A stretch of DNA of 64,000 nt from Betaproteobacteria bacterium HGW-Betaproteobacteria-6 (GCA_002842145.1 PHCF01000011.1:1-64000); one strand, 5' to 3'; positions 8,713-17,671 are shown, counted from the stretch's first letter. The notes: generated by a model from the letters alone, not told the origin. Numbers and translations are program-made.

Positions 8713-9985
8713 TTAGTCCAGCAGCAAATGCTGCCCCCCAATCTTCCCAATATCCGCATCAGCTACCCCGGTTTCCCGCGCAAACTCAGGCCAGCCCCTG
8801 ATCACCTCCCTGACCTTCCTGATCACCTTCGGCGCAGTCCCGATCTTGAACCGGTCAGCTTCGGCCAGCAGATCGGCTTCTGTGAAACTCTTGAATTTTC
8901 CATTGACCGACATGAGGTGCTGGTTGGTCCATTCCCCGGCCGGGTTGTGGGCGAAGGTCACGTCGTAGGCGGGGGACAGGGCCCAGGTTTCGTTGGCTTT
9001 CAGGCGGAACGAGATGTTCTTGGTGTGGTCGTCGCAGTTGCGGGCCATGACGTTGAAGGCCATGCGCCGGAACGCCTCTTCCTTCTGCTCGTAGGGCAGC
9101 CCGAGTTTGTCCATGACCAGGAACAGTTGCGAGTAGGCGTTGGCGCCTTTTTTCTTGTAATCCAGGTGATCCATGGCGCACAGAGTCTGCATGTGGTGGC
9201 GGACGGCGCCGTCTTCGCGGTCGAAGCGGCGCGTCATGAAGTGGGCACGACCGTTTTCTTGGAGCAGGCGGCATTCCATCATGTCGATGCCGGCCGCCCT
9301 GGCCATCAGGTAGTACGCCTGCTCGATGCGGCCGTAACCGCCCGAGGCGCCGAGTTCGAGGTCTTTGCCGATGCCGTCGAACCACTTCGTTGGTCGTCCG
9401 GTTCCAGGCAATGACGGCCTTGGCGCGCGCGCCGCCGGCGGAGGTGCCGACGTCGATGATGCTGCGCAGGGCGGCGTCGGTCTGTTCGTCGTCTTCAATC
9501 GTCCCTGCAACGGCCTTGCGCGCTTCGCTGACCAGATCGCTCAGTTCGATGGGCGTCGGCTTCTGGCGGATGGGCCCGCGCCCCGGCTTGAAAACCATGG
9601 CCCCCATGGCGCGGTTGCCCATGTAGGCCAGCCGGTCGATTTCGGATACCTGGCTGGCCGGGATACCGCGGTCGGCCATGAATTTGTTGATCAGGGCGTT
9701 GCCGAAATCGTCCGGCAGGGCGTCGCTGAGCAGCGCCGGCAGCCCCTTGTAGGTTTCGCGCGGCAGATCGGTAAAGATGTAGGGCTCTTCGCGCAGCGGC
9801 ATGCGCAGGGGCGAGGGTTCGATCCCTTTGGCGATGAACCGCGGGTCGTAGGCAAAGGCGTAGAAGCCATAAGCCGGATCGAGGGCGACGGCGCCCATGA
9901 GTTGCCCCCAGAGATGGACTTCGACACGATCGACGTGCTTGTACGGCGCAGCGCGGGTACGACGGGGCTTGGGAGAAGTAACCAT
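8713..9985 (-). pseudogene. hipA: hipA-type toxin kinase, split by a small deletion with frameshift
   Basis: From the ATG at 9985 one frame encodes a normal HipA N-terminal domain (VHLWGQLMGAVALD, LPDDFGNALINKFM, GTSAGGARAKAVIAWN) up to NEVV. The second frame resumes at FDGIGKDLELGASGGYGRIE and carries the kinase core: ARNCDDHTKN (catalytic Asp/Asn) and SPAYDVTFAHN. The stretch normally lying between them, which includes a lysine of the ATP site, is missing, an estimated loss of about 50 nt near 9383. HipA kinases phosphorylate aminoacyl-tRNA synthetases and induce dormancy; this copy should be inactive as read. It follows hipB by 19 nt. Confidence 0.85.
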
Positions 9986-10004
9986 GGCTGTCTGTCTCCG
10001 AGGC

Positions 10005-10322
10005 TTATTTTGTGGGAGGCGACTTTGGTCGAACAGAAGTCGCTCGCTGCCGCTCGCGGCGGGCACGAACCATGGTCAGGGGATTGATGGTGGTGGTCGG
10101 CGCAAGGAGAGTTAACCAGTCTTCCCGGCCGAGCGCCCGCACCACGGAGAGCAGGCTGGCGGTACTGGAGCCTGCCCCCGCCTCCAGGTTCTGCAGTGCC
10201 CGCCGGCTGATGCCGGCCCGTTCGGCCAGCAGGGTCTGGTCGATGTTTCGGCTCAGCCGGAGTTTTTTAACCTGCTCACCGAGCAGCGCTTCAAGTTCAG
10301 CTAGCGTATGGCTGGTCTGCAT
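10005..10322 (-). CDS. hipB: HipB-like XRE-family antitoxin
   Basis: 105 residues. A helix-turn-helix of the Cro/CI type occupies about residues 13-68 (LGEQVKKLRLSRNIDQTLLA, then ERAGISRRALQNLEAG). The Arg/Lys-rich tail (RARRERQRATSVRPKS) may contact the toxin or DNA. It is transcribed with the downstream hipA remnant and probably represses its own promoter through the palindromic sites just upstream. Since hipA looks inactive, hipB may now be an orphan antitoxin or regulator. Confidence 0.87.
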   Translation of the reverse strand: MQTSHTLAELEALLGEQVKKLRLSRNIDQTLLAERAGISRRALQNLEAGAGSSTASLLSVVRALGREDWLTLLAPTTTINPLTMVRARRERQRATSVRPKSPPTK

Positions 10323-10334
10323 TTTAATTCTCCA

Positions 10335-10470
10335 TAAAGCGCATAAATACGCGCTTTATATTAAAATATAACAATAACGCGCATATTTCGACGCTAAACA
10401 TTACATTAATAATATTTATCTACGCGCATTATATTGCGCCAAACAATATAAATTACAGTCTACGCGCAAC
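10335..10470. promoter_or_regulatory. hipBA promoter with repeated ACGCGC operator-like motifs
   Basis: Very AT-rich leader just upstream of hipB. It holds a perfect inverted repeat TAAAGCGC (10335-10342) / GCGCTTTA (10351-10358) and further ACGCGC motifs at 10349, 10377, 10422 and 10462 embedded in A/T. This matches the multi-operator layout used by HipB-type autoregulators. The rest of the 487-nt gap up to 10809 holds one dispersed repeat and one hairpin; no other gene is seen. Confidence 0.6.
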
Positions 10471-10534
10471 ATTTTACGCTCAGACGAAACACACAAAATA
10501 AATACCTGCGCCGCCAACTTTCGGCAAAAAGCCT

Positions 10535-10572
10535 GATTACCACGGTCAACCGGAAAAATAGCCAAAATTGAC
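10535..10572 (+). repeat. ACGGTCAACCGG dispersed element, copy 2
   Basis: Reads CCACGGTCAACCGG, then AAAAATAGCCAAAATTGAC. Unlike most copies it does not follow a nearby stop codon on its own strand. Confidence 0.85.
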
Positions 10573-10734
10573 ATGCCCTTTCCCCTCGGTTTGCCATCCG
10601 CAGGCAAGTCGGATTGGCCGTAACGCTGAGCGCCCCGCCACTGGCGACAAAATGCACAACGCATCGCAGAATAGCTGTCGATTTACCCTGAAACACTGCT
10701 TGCACGGCCACTCAAACGGGTTACGATGACACTG

Positions 10735-10768
10735 CCTCTCCGGCGATAAAAACACTGTGCCGGAGAGG
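10735..10768 (+). terminator. Strong inverted repeat upstream of the penicillin-binding protein gene
   Basis: Ten-base perfect arms CCTCTCCGGC / GCCGGAGAGG with a 14-nt A-rich loop, followed by GTTTTC. It could be a terminator or a leader structure; there is no plus-strand gene immediately before it. Confidence 0.45.
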
Positions 10769-10809
10769 GTTTTCGCCTGACAGACCCATAAAGCTCCGCC
10801 CCCAGACTC

Positions 10810-13800
10810 ATGCCCCGCTTAGATCCACACCAAGCTTATCTCCTCCAGGCCCGGCCCAAGCGCTGGAAATTCCATCTGCTACTTGGCCTCGGCATTATCT
10901 GCACCACCCTGGCCGCCGTAGCCTGGGTCGAGATGGAGGAATCCTTCCTGCAGGCGAGCCTCTTCGCCAAACGCGCAAAGACCTCAACGTGGACCGTGGA
11001 ACCCGGGGCAGACAAGGACATCTGGCTGCCCGGCGCCGGCCCCTACGAACAACGCCTCGGTTACGCCCGGATCAACAGTTTTCTGCCCCGCCTGACTGCT
11101 GCCGGCTTCACCGTCACCGCCCAGGCCCGCCAGTCGCAGGGCTTCCGCGCCATTGTCGGACGCGGCCATTTCCCCATTTACCGGGAGAAATCCCGGGCCG
11201 GCCTGACCATACTCGACCACCACGACCAAGCCCTTTACGACAGCCAGTATCCGCGCCAGCAATACGCCAGCTTCGAGGCCATTCCGCCGGTGCTGGTTGA
11301 AGCGCTGCTCTTCATCGAAAACCGCGAACTGCTCGACTCCGGCTCGCCGCGCCGCAACCCCGCCGTCGACTGGGGCCGGCTGACCTGGGTAGCGGCAGCC
11401 CAAACCATGCGCCAGGTTGGCCTCGGCGGCGGCCGGGCCGGCGGCAGCACGCTGGCGACGCAGATCGAGAAATTCCGCCACTCGCCCGGCGGGCGGACGC
11501 ACGACGTCAAGGACAAATATCACCAGATGATGTCGGCGGCGTTGCGCGCCTACCTGGACGGCGAAGAAAACCTGCCTGCCCGCCACCGCATCGTCCTCGA
11601 CTTCGTCAATTCGGTACCGCTTGGCGGCATCCCCGGCTACGGCGAAGTCAATGGCATCGGCGACGGCCTGTGGGCCTGGTACGGCCGGGACTTTACCCAG
11701 GTCAACCAACTGCTGGCCGATCCCGAGGCCGATCTGACGCAACGGGCCAAGGCCTTCAAGCAGGCCCTCTCACTGTTCGTCGCCCAGCGCCGGCCATCCG
11801 GCCTGCTCGGCGACACCACCGGGCGCCTCAATGCGCTCACCGATCGCTACATCCACCTGCTCGCAGACGACCAACTGATCCCCGCCGACCTGCGCCAAGC
11901 CGCCCTGCTCGCACAGATCACCCCGGCCCGCCAGGCCAGGCCCGACGAAGAGACCTCCTTCGTCAAACGCAAGGCTGTCAACGAAATCCGCGGCACGCTG
12001 AGCGACTTGCTCGACGTTGAAAACCTCTACGCCCTCGACCGCTACGACCTGACCGTACACAGCACGCTCGACGGCCCGAGCCAGCAAGCGGTAACGGGTA
12101 TCCTCAACCGTCTCGCCGATCCCGCCTTCCTGGCCTGTGCCGGCCTCAAGGAATCCCGCCTGCTGGCCAGGGGTGATCCGAAACAGGTCAATTACAGCCT
12201 GACTCTCTACGAGCGCACACCAACCGCCAACGTCCTGCGCATCCAGGCCGACAACCTCGACCAGCCGCTCGACATCAATGCCGGTACCAAGCTCGATCTC
12301 GGCTCCAGCGCCAAGTTCCGCACCCTGGTCTCCTACCTGCTGGTCGTCGCCGACCTGCACCAACGCTATGGTCAGACGCCGCCGGGCGAACTCGCCAAGA
12401 TCAAGCAACACCCGGCCGACCGCCTGAGCAACTGGGCCATCGACACGCTACGCACCAAACCGGAAATATCCCTCGAGGCGCTGCTCGAAGCCGCCATGGA
12501 ACGCCGCTATTCCGCCGACCCAGGCGAAACCTTCTTCACCGGCGGCGGCATTCACCGCTTCGGCAATTTCAAGCACGAAGACGATGCCAAGATACCGAGC
12601 GTTGCCGAAGCGCTCGAACAGTCGGTCAATCTGGCATTCGTGCGCATCATGCACGACGTCGTCCATTACCACGCCTACGAAGCCGTCAACGCGCCAGCCC
12701 GCGGCCTGCGCGACAAGGACGACGAGGAAACCCGCCAAGCCTTCCTCAACCGCTTTGCCGAACGCGAAGGGCTGGGTTTCCTGCGCACCTACTGGCACAA
12801 ATACCGCGACGTGGCGCCAGCCGACCGCCTCGAAGTGCTCAGCGACTCGGTGCCGTCACGGCCGGCGGCGCAGGCCGCCGCCTACCTGAGCGTGCAGCCG
12901 CAGAGCGATTTCACCCGCTTCGCCGCGTTCATGCGCCAGCGCCTGGGCAACCGGGCAGGCAGCGACGCCAGTCTGCACCGCCTGTTCGACACTCATGCCA
13001 CGCGCCAGTACGACCTGGCCGACCAAGGCTACCTGGCCCGCGTCCATCCGCTTGAGCTGTGGCTGGTCCGCCACCTGCAGGCCGAACCGAAAGCGACGCT
13101 CAAGGACATCGTCCCGGCCAGCGTTGAAGCCCGCCGTGCCGCCTCGAAATGGCTTTTTTCGACACGCTTCAAGCATGCCCAGCAGGTACGTATCGACATC
13201 GTTGTCGAGGTTGCCGCCTTCGAGCGCCTGGCCGAAGAGTGGCGCCGCCTGGGTTACCCCTTCGAGCATCTGGTGCCCTCGCTGGCCACCTCGATCGGCA
13301 GTTCGGCCGACCGCCCGGCCGCCCTCGCCGAGCTGATGGGCATCGTCGTCAATGACGGCATCCGCCGACCAACCGTGCGCATCGACGAACTTCGCTTCGC
13401 CACCGATACGCCCTTTGAAACCCGCCTGCAGCGCGAGACCGAAGCAGGCCAGCGGGTGATGCCGGCCGAAGTCGCCCAGGTTACCCGGCGCGCCCTGCTC
13501 CGCGTCGTCAATAGCGGCACAGCCCGGCGCATCAAGGACACCTACCGCGATCAAGAAGAAAAGCCCCTGCTCATGGGCGGCAAGACCGGTACCGGCGACC
13601 ACCGTTCCAAGGTCATCGGCGCCGACGGCGGCGTGCGCAGCGCCAAGGTCATGAACCGCGCCGCCACCTTTGCTTTCTACATCGGCGATCGTTTCTACGG
13701 TGTCGTCACGGCCTTCGTTCCCGGCGCCAAGGCCGCCGGCTACGATTTCACCTCGGCCCTGCCCGTGCAGATCATGAAGGAGATGGAGCCAGCCCTGCGC

Positions 13801-13848
13801 CCGCTGATTGCCAATCGGCCGGCAGCCGAAGGGAAGTGCAAGGGCTGA
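10810..13848 (+). CDS. Divergent bifunctional class A penicillin-binding protein (GT51 + transpeptidase)
   Basis: 1012 residues. One N-terminal membrane segment (HLLLGLGIICTTLAAVAWV) anchors it facing the periplasm. A glycosyltransferase-51 domain follows, with the catalytic glutamate region LLFIENRELL and GGSTLATQIEKFRHSP. The transpeptidase domain has SxxK in LDLGSSAKFRT, SxN in EQSVNLAF and KTG in GGKTGTGDHRS. It polymerises and crosslinks peptidoglycan. ENRE and GGSTLATQ replace the more usual EDxxF and GGSTITQQ forms, and a long insert lies between the SxN and KTG motifs, so it belongs to a diverged subfamily. No clear ribosome site; transcribed alone. Confidence 0.85.
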   Translation: MPRLDPHQAYLLQARPKRWKFHLLLGLGIICTTLAAVAWVEMEESFLQASLFAKRAKTSTWTVEPGADKDIWLPGAGPYEQRLGYARINSFLPRLTAAGFTVTAQARQSQGFRAIVGRGHFPIYREKSRAGLTILDHHDQALYDSQYPRQQYASFEAIPPVLVEALLFIENRELLDSGSPRRNPAVDWGRLTWVAAAQTMRQVGLGGGRAGGSTLATQIEKFRHSPGGRTHDVKDKYHQMMSAALRAYLDGEENLPARHRIVLDFVNSVPLGGIPGYGEVNGIGDGLWAWYGRDFTQVNQLLADPEADLTQRAKAFKQALSLFVAQRRPSGLLGDTTGRLNALTDRYIHLLADDQLIPADLRQAALLAQITPARQARPDEETSFVKRKAVNEIRGTLSDLLDVENLYALDRYDLTVHSTLDGPSQQAVTGILNRLADPAFLACAGLKESRLLARGDPKQVNYSLTLYERTPTANVLRIQADNLDQPLDINAGTKLDLGSSAKFRTLVSYLLVVADLHQRYGQTPPGELAKIKQHPADRLSNWAIDTLRTKPEISLEALLEAAMERRYSADPGETFFTGGGIHRFGNFKHEDDAKIPSVAEALEQSVNLAFVRIMHDVVHYHAYEAVNAPARGLRDKDDEETRQAFLNRFAEREGLGFLRTYWHKYRDVAPADRLEVLSDSVPSRPAAQAAAYLSVQPQSDFTRFAAFMRQRLGNRAGSDASLHRLFDTHATRQYDLADQGYLARVHPLELWLVRHLQAEPKATLKDIVPASVEARRAASKWLFSTRFKHAQQVRIDIVVEVAAFERLAEEWRRLGYPFEHLVPSLATSIGSSADRPAALAELMGIVVNDGIRRPTVRIDELRFATDTPFETRLQRETEAGQRVMPAEVAQVTRRALLRVVNSGTARRIKDTYRDQEEKPLLMGGKTGTGDHRSKVIGADGGVRSAKVMNRAATFAFYIGDRFYGVVTAFVPGAKAAGYDFTSALPVQIMKEMEPALRPLIANRPAAEGKCKG

Positions 13849-13955
13849 AAAGGACGTGAACCTTACCCATAGTCCGTAATAGCCACACTTTGCTGCGGCG
13901 CAACAAAATGGTAGTCTTTGGCGCATAAAATAACGCGATCAAAGCGAGAAACAGC

Positions 13956-16274
13956 ATGAGTGAAATTGACCTGAAACGCTTCTTCCTCGAGCAGGTCCGC
14001 CTGTTTGAAAATTTCCCGGCCGACAAGGTAGAGGAAATCGTCATCAAGTCCCGCCTGGCCACCTACGAGGGCAACGAAGCCATCCTCGAAACGGGCGACG
14101 AAGGCCGTTTCATCGGCGTCATGATCAGTGGCCACGCCGAAATCTCGATGACCGACAACACCGGCACCCGCGCCGTCATCACCCAGCTTGGCGTCGGCGA
14201 TGTCTTCGGCGTCATGTCGCTGCTCACCGGCGACCGCATCGTCGCCGACGTCATCGCCGGCAACCGCTGCTTCGTGCTGATGATTCCGCAGGAAGTCTTC
14301 AACACGCATATCCTGAGCAATCCCAAGGCCGTCGGCTATCTGTCCCGTCTGCTCGCCGAGCGCACCCGCGCCATGTCGGTCGACCTGGTCACCGCCCAGG
14401 CCAACGCCATCGTCCGCTCACGCGACCCTTACGCCCTGTCGCTGCAGACCAACGAACCGGGCAAGGTCGTCGTTCTCAACGTCGGTATAAGCCAGATTCA
14501 TTTCGGCATCTACAACACGGAAGAAAGCGGCGCCGATGTGCATGGCATCATCGATCACGCCGACCAGCAAGTCACCCGGATTAGCGTCAAGGTTGGCACC
14601 CAGCAACGATCGGTCGACCACGCCCCGTTCAAGCTTTCCGACCTGTTCAAGGTGATCCGGGAAGCGACGGCCCTGCTCGGCGAGGCCTTCACTTTCCACC
14701 CTGAAGAGGTCAGTGCCATCGGCCATCGCGTCGTCCATGGCGGCAACAAATTCTCCAGCTCGGTGGTCATCACGCCGGCGGTGATCGCCGACATCGAGGA
14801 ACTGTCGGATTTCGCACCGCTGCATAATCCGGTCAACGTCGCCGGTATCCGCGTTGCCTTGAAGCTCTTTCCGAATGTGCCGCAGGTCGCCGTTTTCGAC
14901 ACTGCCTTCCACCAGACGCTGGCGCCGTACGCCTACCTCTACGGCCTGCCCTACGACCTTTACAAGCAGCACGGCATCCGCCGTTACGGCTTCCACGGTA
15001 CCTCGCACCGCTATGTTTCGCTGAAGTCGGCCGAAGTCCTCAAGCGCCCGCTCGGCGAACTCGAAATAGTCTCCTGCCATCTCGGCATTGGGGCCTCGCT
15101 ATGTGCCATCGACCACGGCCGCTCGATCGACACGACGATGGGCATGACGCCGAGCGACGGCCTGATCATGCCGAGCCGCTCGGGCAGCATCGACCCGGCG
15201 GTGATGATCCACCTCATGGAAAAGCACCACATGTCGCCCGAGCAGCTGTCGACGCTGATCAATAGCGAAAGCGGCCTCAAGGGAATTTCGGGGATCTCGA
15301 CCGATATTCACGAAATCGAGGCCGCTGCGGCCGACGGTCACCACCGAGCCCTGCTGGCTCACAAGGCCTACTGCTATCAGGTGCGCAAGAACATCGGCGC
15401 CTACGTCGCGGCAATGGGTGGCATCGACGTCCTGGCCTTCACCGGCGATGTCGGCGAAACGAGCGCCACGGTGCGCAGTCTGGCCTGCCAGGGTCTCGGC
15501 TACATGGGCATCAAGCTCGACGAGGAAAAGAACCGCAATCTGGGCAGCGTCGACAATTTCGCCATCATCTCGGCCGACGATTCGCCAGTTACCATCCTCG
15601 TCGTCGCCAATGACGACGAGCGTCTGGTGGCTTGGGAAACCCTGCGTTCCATCGAACGCAACGCACTGCTGCTGGCTGCCAAGCCGGAAGAGGCACCGAT
15701 CCCGGTCGAAATCTCGGCCCACCACGCTCACCTCTCGCAGGCCGATGTCGAAAAGCTGTTCGGCCCCGGCCACCAGCTGACGCCGATGCACGAACTGTCG
15801 CAGCCCGGCCAGTTCGCCTGCGAGGAGCAGGTCCATCTGGTCGGCCCCAAGGGGCGAATCGCAAAAGTTCGTGTCCTCGGCCCGACGCGCAAGGAAACCC
15901 AGGTCGAGATCGCCATGACCGAGCAGTTCAAGCTCGGGATCCAGCCGCCCATCCGCCAGTCCGGCGACCTCGCCGGCACGCCCGGCGTCACACTCGAAGG
16001 CCCGCACGGCACCGCGGTGATCGAGCGCGGCGTGATCTGCGCCCAGCGCCACATCCACATGACGCCGGAAGACGCCATGCGCTTCCATGTTCGCGACAAC
16101 TATGTCGTCCGCGTGCGCATCGAAGGCGAACGCCAGTTGATCTTTGGCGACGTCGTCGTCCGCGTCAATCCGGCCTTCCGCCTGGCCATGCACATCGATA
16201 CCGACGAGGGCAACGCCGGCAACATCCAGACCGGAATGCTTGGCTACATCGAGGAAATCCAGGACCGGCACTGA
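13956..16274 (+). CDS. Cyclic-nucleotide-binding / acetate kinase / PduL phosphotransacylase fusion
   Basis: 772 residues in three parts. Residues about 10-140: CRP-like cNMP fold (GDVFGVMSLLTGDRIVADV), but the cassette glutamate of FGE is Val and the Arg-Ser/Thr pair is not kept, so the ligand may differ. About 170-575: acetate kinase, with GHRVVHGG, VFDTAFHQTL, YGFHGTSHRYV and SRSGSIDP intact. However, the ATP signatures are changed: LNVGISQIHF for LNCGSSSLKF, HLGIG for HLGNG, and GDVGET for GGIGEN. About 583-772: PduL phosphotransacylase with metal-ligand histidines HHAH, RHIHM and MHIDTDE. Together this gives acetyl-CoA to acetyl-phosphate to acetate in one chain, perhaps ligand-gated (inference). 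GCGAGAAA precedes the ATG. Confidence 0.88.
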   Translation: MSEIDLKRFFLEQVRLFENFPADKVEEIVIKSRLATYEGNEAILETGDEGRFIGVMISGHAEISMTDNTGTRAVITQLGVGDVFGVMSLLTGDRIVADVIAGNRCFVLMIPQEVFNTHILSNPKAVGYLSRLLAERTRAMSVDLVTAQANAIVRSRDPYALSLQTNEPGKVVVLNVGISQIHFGIYNTEESGADVHGIIDHADQQVTRISVKVGTQQRSVDHAPFKLSDLFKVIREATALLGEAFTFHPEEVSAIGHRVVHGGNKFSSSVVITPAVIADIEELSDFAPLHNPVNVAGIRVALKLFPNVPQVAVFDTAFHQTLAPYAYLYGLPYDLYKQHGIRRYGFHGTSHRYVSLKSAEVLKRPLGELEIVSCHLGIGASLCAIDHGRSIDTTMGMTPSDGLIMPSRSGSIDPAVMIHLMEKHHMSPEQLSTLINSESGLKGISGISTDIHEIEAAAADGHHRALLAHKAYCYQVRKNIGAYVAAMGGIDVLAFTGDVGETSATVRSLACQGLGYMGIKLDEEKNRNLGSVDNFAIISADDSPVTILVVANDDERLVAWETLRSIERNALLLAAKPEEAPIPVEISAHHAHLSQADVEKLFGPGHQLTPMHELSQPGQFACEEQVHLVGPKGRIAKVRVLGPTRKETQVEIAMTEQFKLGIQPPIRQSGDLAGTPGVTLEGPHGTAVIERGVICAQRHIHMTPEDAMRFHVRDNYVVRVRIEGERQLIFGDVVVRVNPAFRLAMHIDTDEGNAGNIQTGMLGYIEEIQDRH

Positions 16275-16286
16275 CCGGCTCCGGGA

Positions 16287-16316
16287 ATGGCCGGCTTGTC
16301 CGGCCATCTTTTTTTA
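16287..16316 (+). terminator. Terminator after the AckA-PduL fusion gene
   Basis: Stem ATGGCCGG / CCGGCCAT followed by a T-run. It sits between convergent genes and overlaps the last bases of the HPP gene. Confidence 0.85.
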
Positions 16317-16874
16317 GAACCAGATTTCCGGATAGCGCCGCGAACGCGGCAGGTTGTTGATCAGCAAGGCCACAACGAGCAGGATCAGCGGCCCGAGCGT
16401 TGCCGGCACCAACACGTACCAGAAGCCAAGGTCATGGATTTTCGGCGAGCCGATCACGGCGATCAGCGCCGTGGCCCCGCCCGGCGGATGCAGGGTGCGC
16501 GTCGCGTGCATCAATGCGATGGCGGTCGCCACGGCCAACCCCGGCACCAGCCAGGGCACCTGATGGAACAGTTTCCAGCAGACCACCCCGACCAAGGCCG
16601 ACAGCATGTGCCCGCCAAGTAGATTGCGCGGCTGGGCCAGCGGGCTACGAACAGCCCCGTAAACCAGCACGGCCGAGGCGCCGAAGGAGCCGATCAGCAG
16701 TATCAGGTCAGTGCCCGCGAACAGCAGTTGGCCCGCGGCCGCCAGGGCCGAGATGCCGAGGAAGGCCCCGATCCACGACCAGAAAAGCTCTTCGTTGCTG
16801 ACCCGCGGCGGACTGCCGCGCGTCGTTCCACGCATCTTGCGCCAGTAGTCGCGCCAGCTATTTTCGAGCTTCAT
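16314..16874 (-). CDS. HPP-family membrane protein
   Basis: 186 residues with four hydrophobic segments and the family-naming motif TLHPPGGATALIAVIGS. HPP proteins are inner-membrane proteins; some act in nitrite transport, but most are unassigned. The start codon overlaps the stop of the preceding small gene (ATGA), and that gene in turn overlaps the Rrf2 regulator, so all three are one operon. Placement behind an NsrR-like regulator is compatible with a nitrogen-oxide role (inference). Confidence 0.87.
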   Translation of the reverse strand: MKLENSWRDYWRKMRGTTRGSPPRVSNEELFWSWIGAFLGISALAAAGQLLFAGTDLILLIGSFGASAVLVYGAVRSPLAQPRNLLGGHMLSALVGVVCWKLFHQVPWLVPGLAVATAIALMHATRTLHPPGGATALIAVIGSPKIHDLGFWYVLVPATLGPLILLVVALLINNLPRSRRYPEIWF

Positions 16875-17086
16875 TCGCGCTGACCGTCTTGGCTTTCTGC
16901 CTCCTGCAGTGCCTGCAAGCGAGCCAGCGCATGGCGCCAGGCGAGATGGTAGACGGTGCGAAAATCCTCGGTAGTGATGTCGAGATAGCCCGAAACATGG
17001 CTCAGGGCATCGAGAATATCCTCGTCTGAAAGTTCCAGTTCAAGGGCCTGCTCGAGTTCGCTCTTGCCGGGAGTCGACTCAGTCAT
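16871..17086 (-). CDS. Small acidic protein in the nsrR-HPP operon
   Basis: 71 residues, soluble and helical, rich in Glu/Asp (LEQALELELSDEDILDALS) with a conserved-looking WRHALARLQALQEAE tail. No family recognised. The ATG at 17086 overlaps the regulator's stop (ATGACTGA), and its own TGA overlaps the ATG of the HPP gene, indicating tight translational coupling and a shared role. Confidence 0.72.
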   Translation of the reverse strand: MTESTPGKSELEQALELELSDEDILDALSHVSGYLDITTEDFRTVYHLAWRHALARLQALQEAESQDGQRE

Positions 17087-17543
17087 GGGCGCCATCCGCT
17101 TGGCTGGCAAAGAGAGCGCAAGGGGCGGTCGGGACAAGTCCGTGTGGCCGCTTCAACAGGTCGGCAAGCGTGTAACCGTCGAGCACGAGGAACATGGCAC
17201 TCAACGCTTCATTGAGAATGGCTGGCAGACAGCAGGCGCCCTGAATCCGGCAAGTCGCGCTGGCGGCAAAACACTCGGCCAGCGCAAAATCACTTTCCGA
17301 CTGGCGAATCACATCACCAACGACGATTTCCCGTGGCGCTCGAGCCAGCCGCATGCCTCCGCCCTTGCCACGGACGGTCTCGATATGACCGTTGAGGCCG
17401 AGCTGGTGCACCACTTTCATGAGGTGGCTTTTTGAAATGCCGTGGACCGCGGCGATCTCGGCAATGGTGACCAGCCGGTCGTCTTGCACGCCGAGGTACA
17501 TGAGGACACGCAGGCTGTAGTCGGAAAAGGTACTCAGGCGCAT
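17079..17543 (-). CDS. nsrR: NsrR-like Rrf2-family transcription regulator
   Basis: 154 residues. Rrf2 winged helix at the N-terminus (MRLSTFSDYSLRVLMYLGV, then ISKSHLMKVVHQLGLNGHI) and the RGKGGGMRLA turn. The Fe-S ligand region ECFAASATCRIQGACCL has the cysteine spacing of NsrR, a nitric-oxide-sensing repressor, rather than IscR. Two 11-1-11 palindromes like the NsrR box lie in the spacer between it and ccoG, supporting the assignment and autoregulation. It leads an operon with a small acidic protein and an HPP membrane protein. Confidence 0.85.
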   Translation of the reverse strand: MRLSTFSDYSLRVLMYLGVQDDRLVTIAEIAAVHGISKSHLMKVVHQLGLNGHIETVRGKGGGMRLARAPREIVVGDVIRQSESDFALAECFAASATCRIQGACCLPAILNEALSAMFLVLDGYTLADLLKRPHGLVPTAPCALFASQADGAHD

Positions 17544-17553
17544 GGCTGACTAT

Positions 17554-17576
17554 AAGATATATTTAAAATATTGCTT
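17554..17576. promoter_or_regulatory. NsrR-like box 1 (nsrR-proximal)
   Basis: AAGATATATTT, one base, AAATATTGCTT: an 11-1-11 imperfect palindrome close to the known NsrR half-site AAGATGYATTT. It lies 10 nt upstream of the nsrR start codon. Confidence 0.65.
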
Positions 17577-17600
17577 AGGCCGGATTTGATTGGTAGCATC

Positions 17601-17623
17601 AAGATTCATTTCATTTATATCTT
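17601..17623. promoter_or_regulatory. NsrR-like box 2 (ccoG-proximal)
   Basis: AAGATTCATTT, one base, ATTTATATCTT: a second 11-1-11 palindrome with the NsrR half-site on each arm, 47 nt from box 1. It is placed to control ccoG. Confidence 0.68.
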
Positions 17624-17671
17624 ATGCCTGCGTGCGGTGCAATCCGTTGCACGAGGTTCTCCGGAAAAGCA

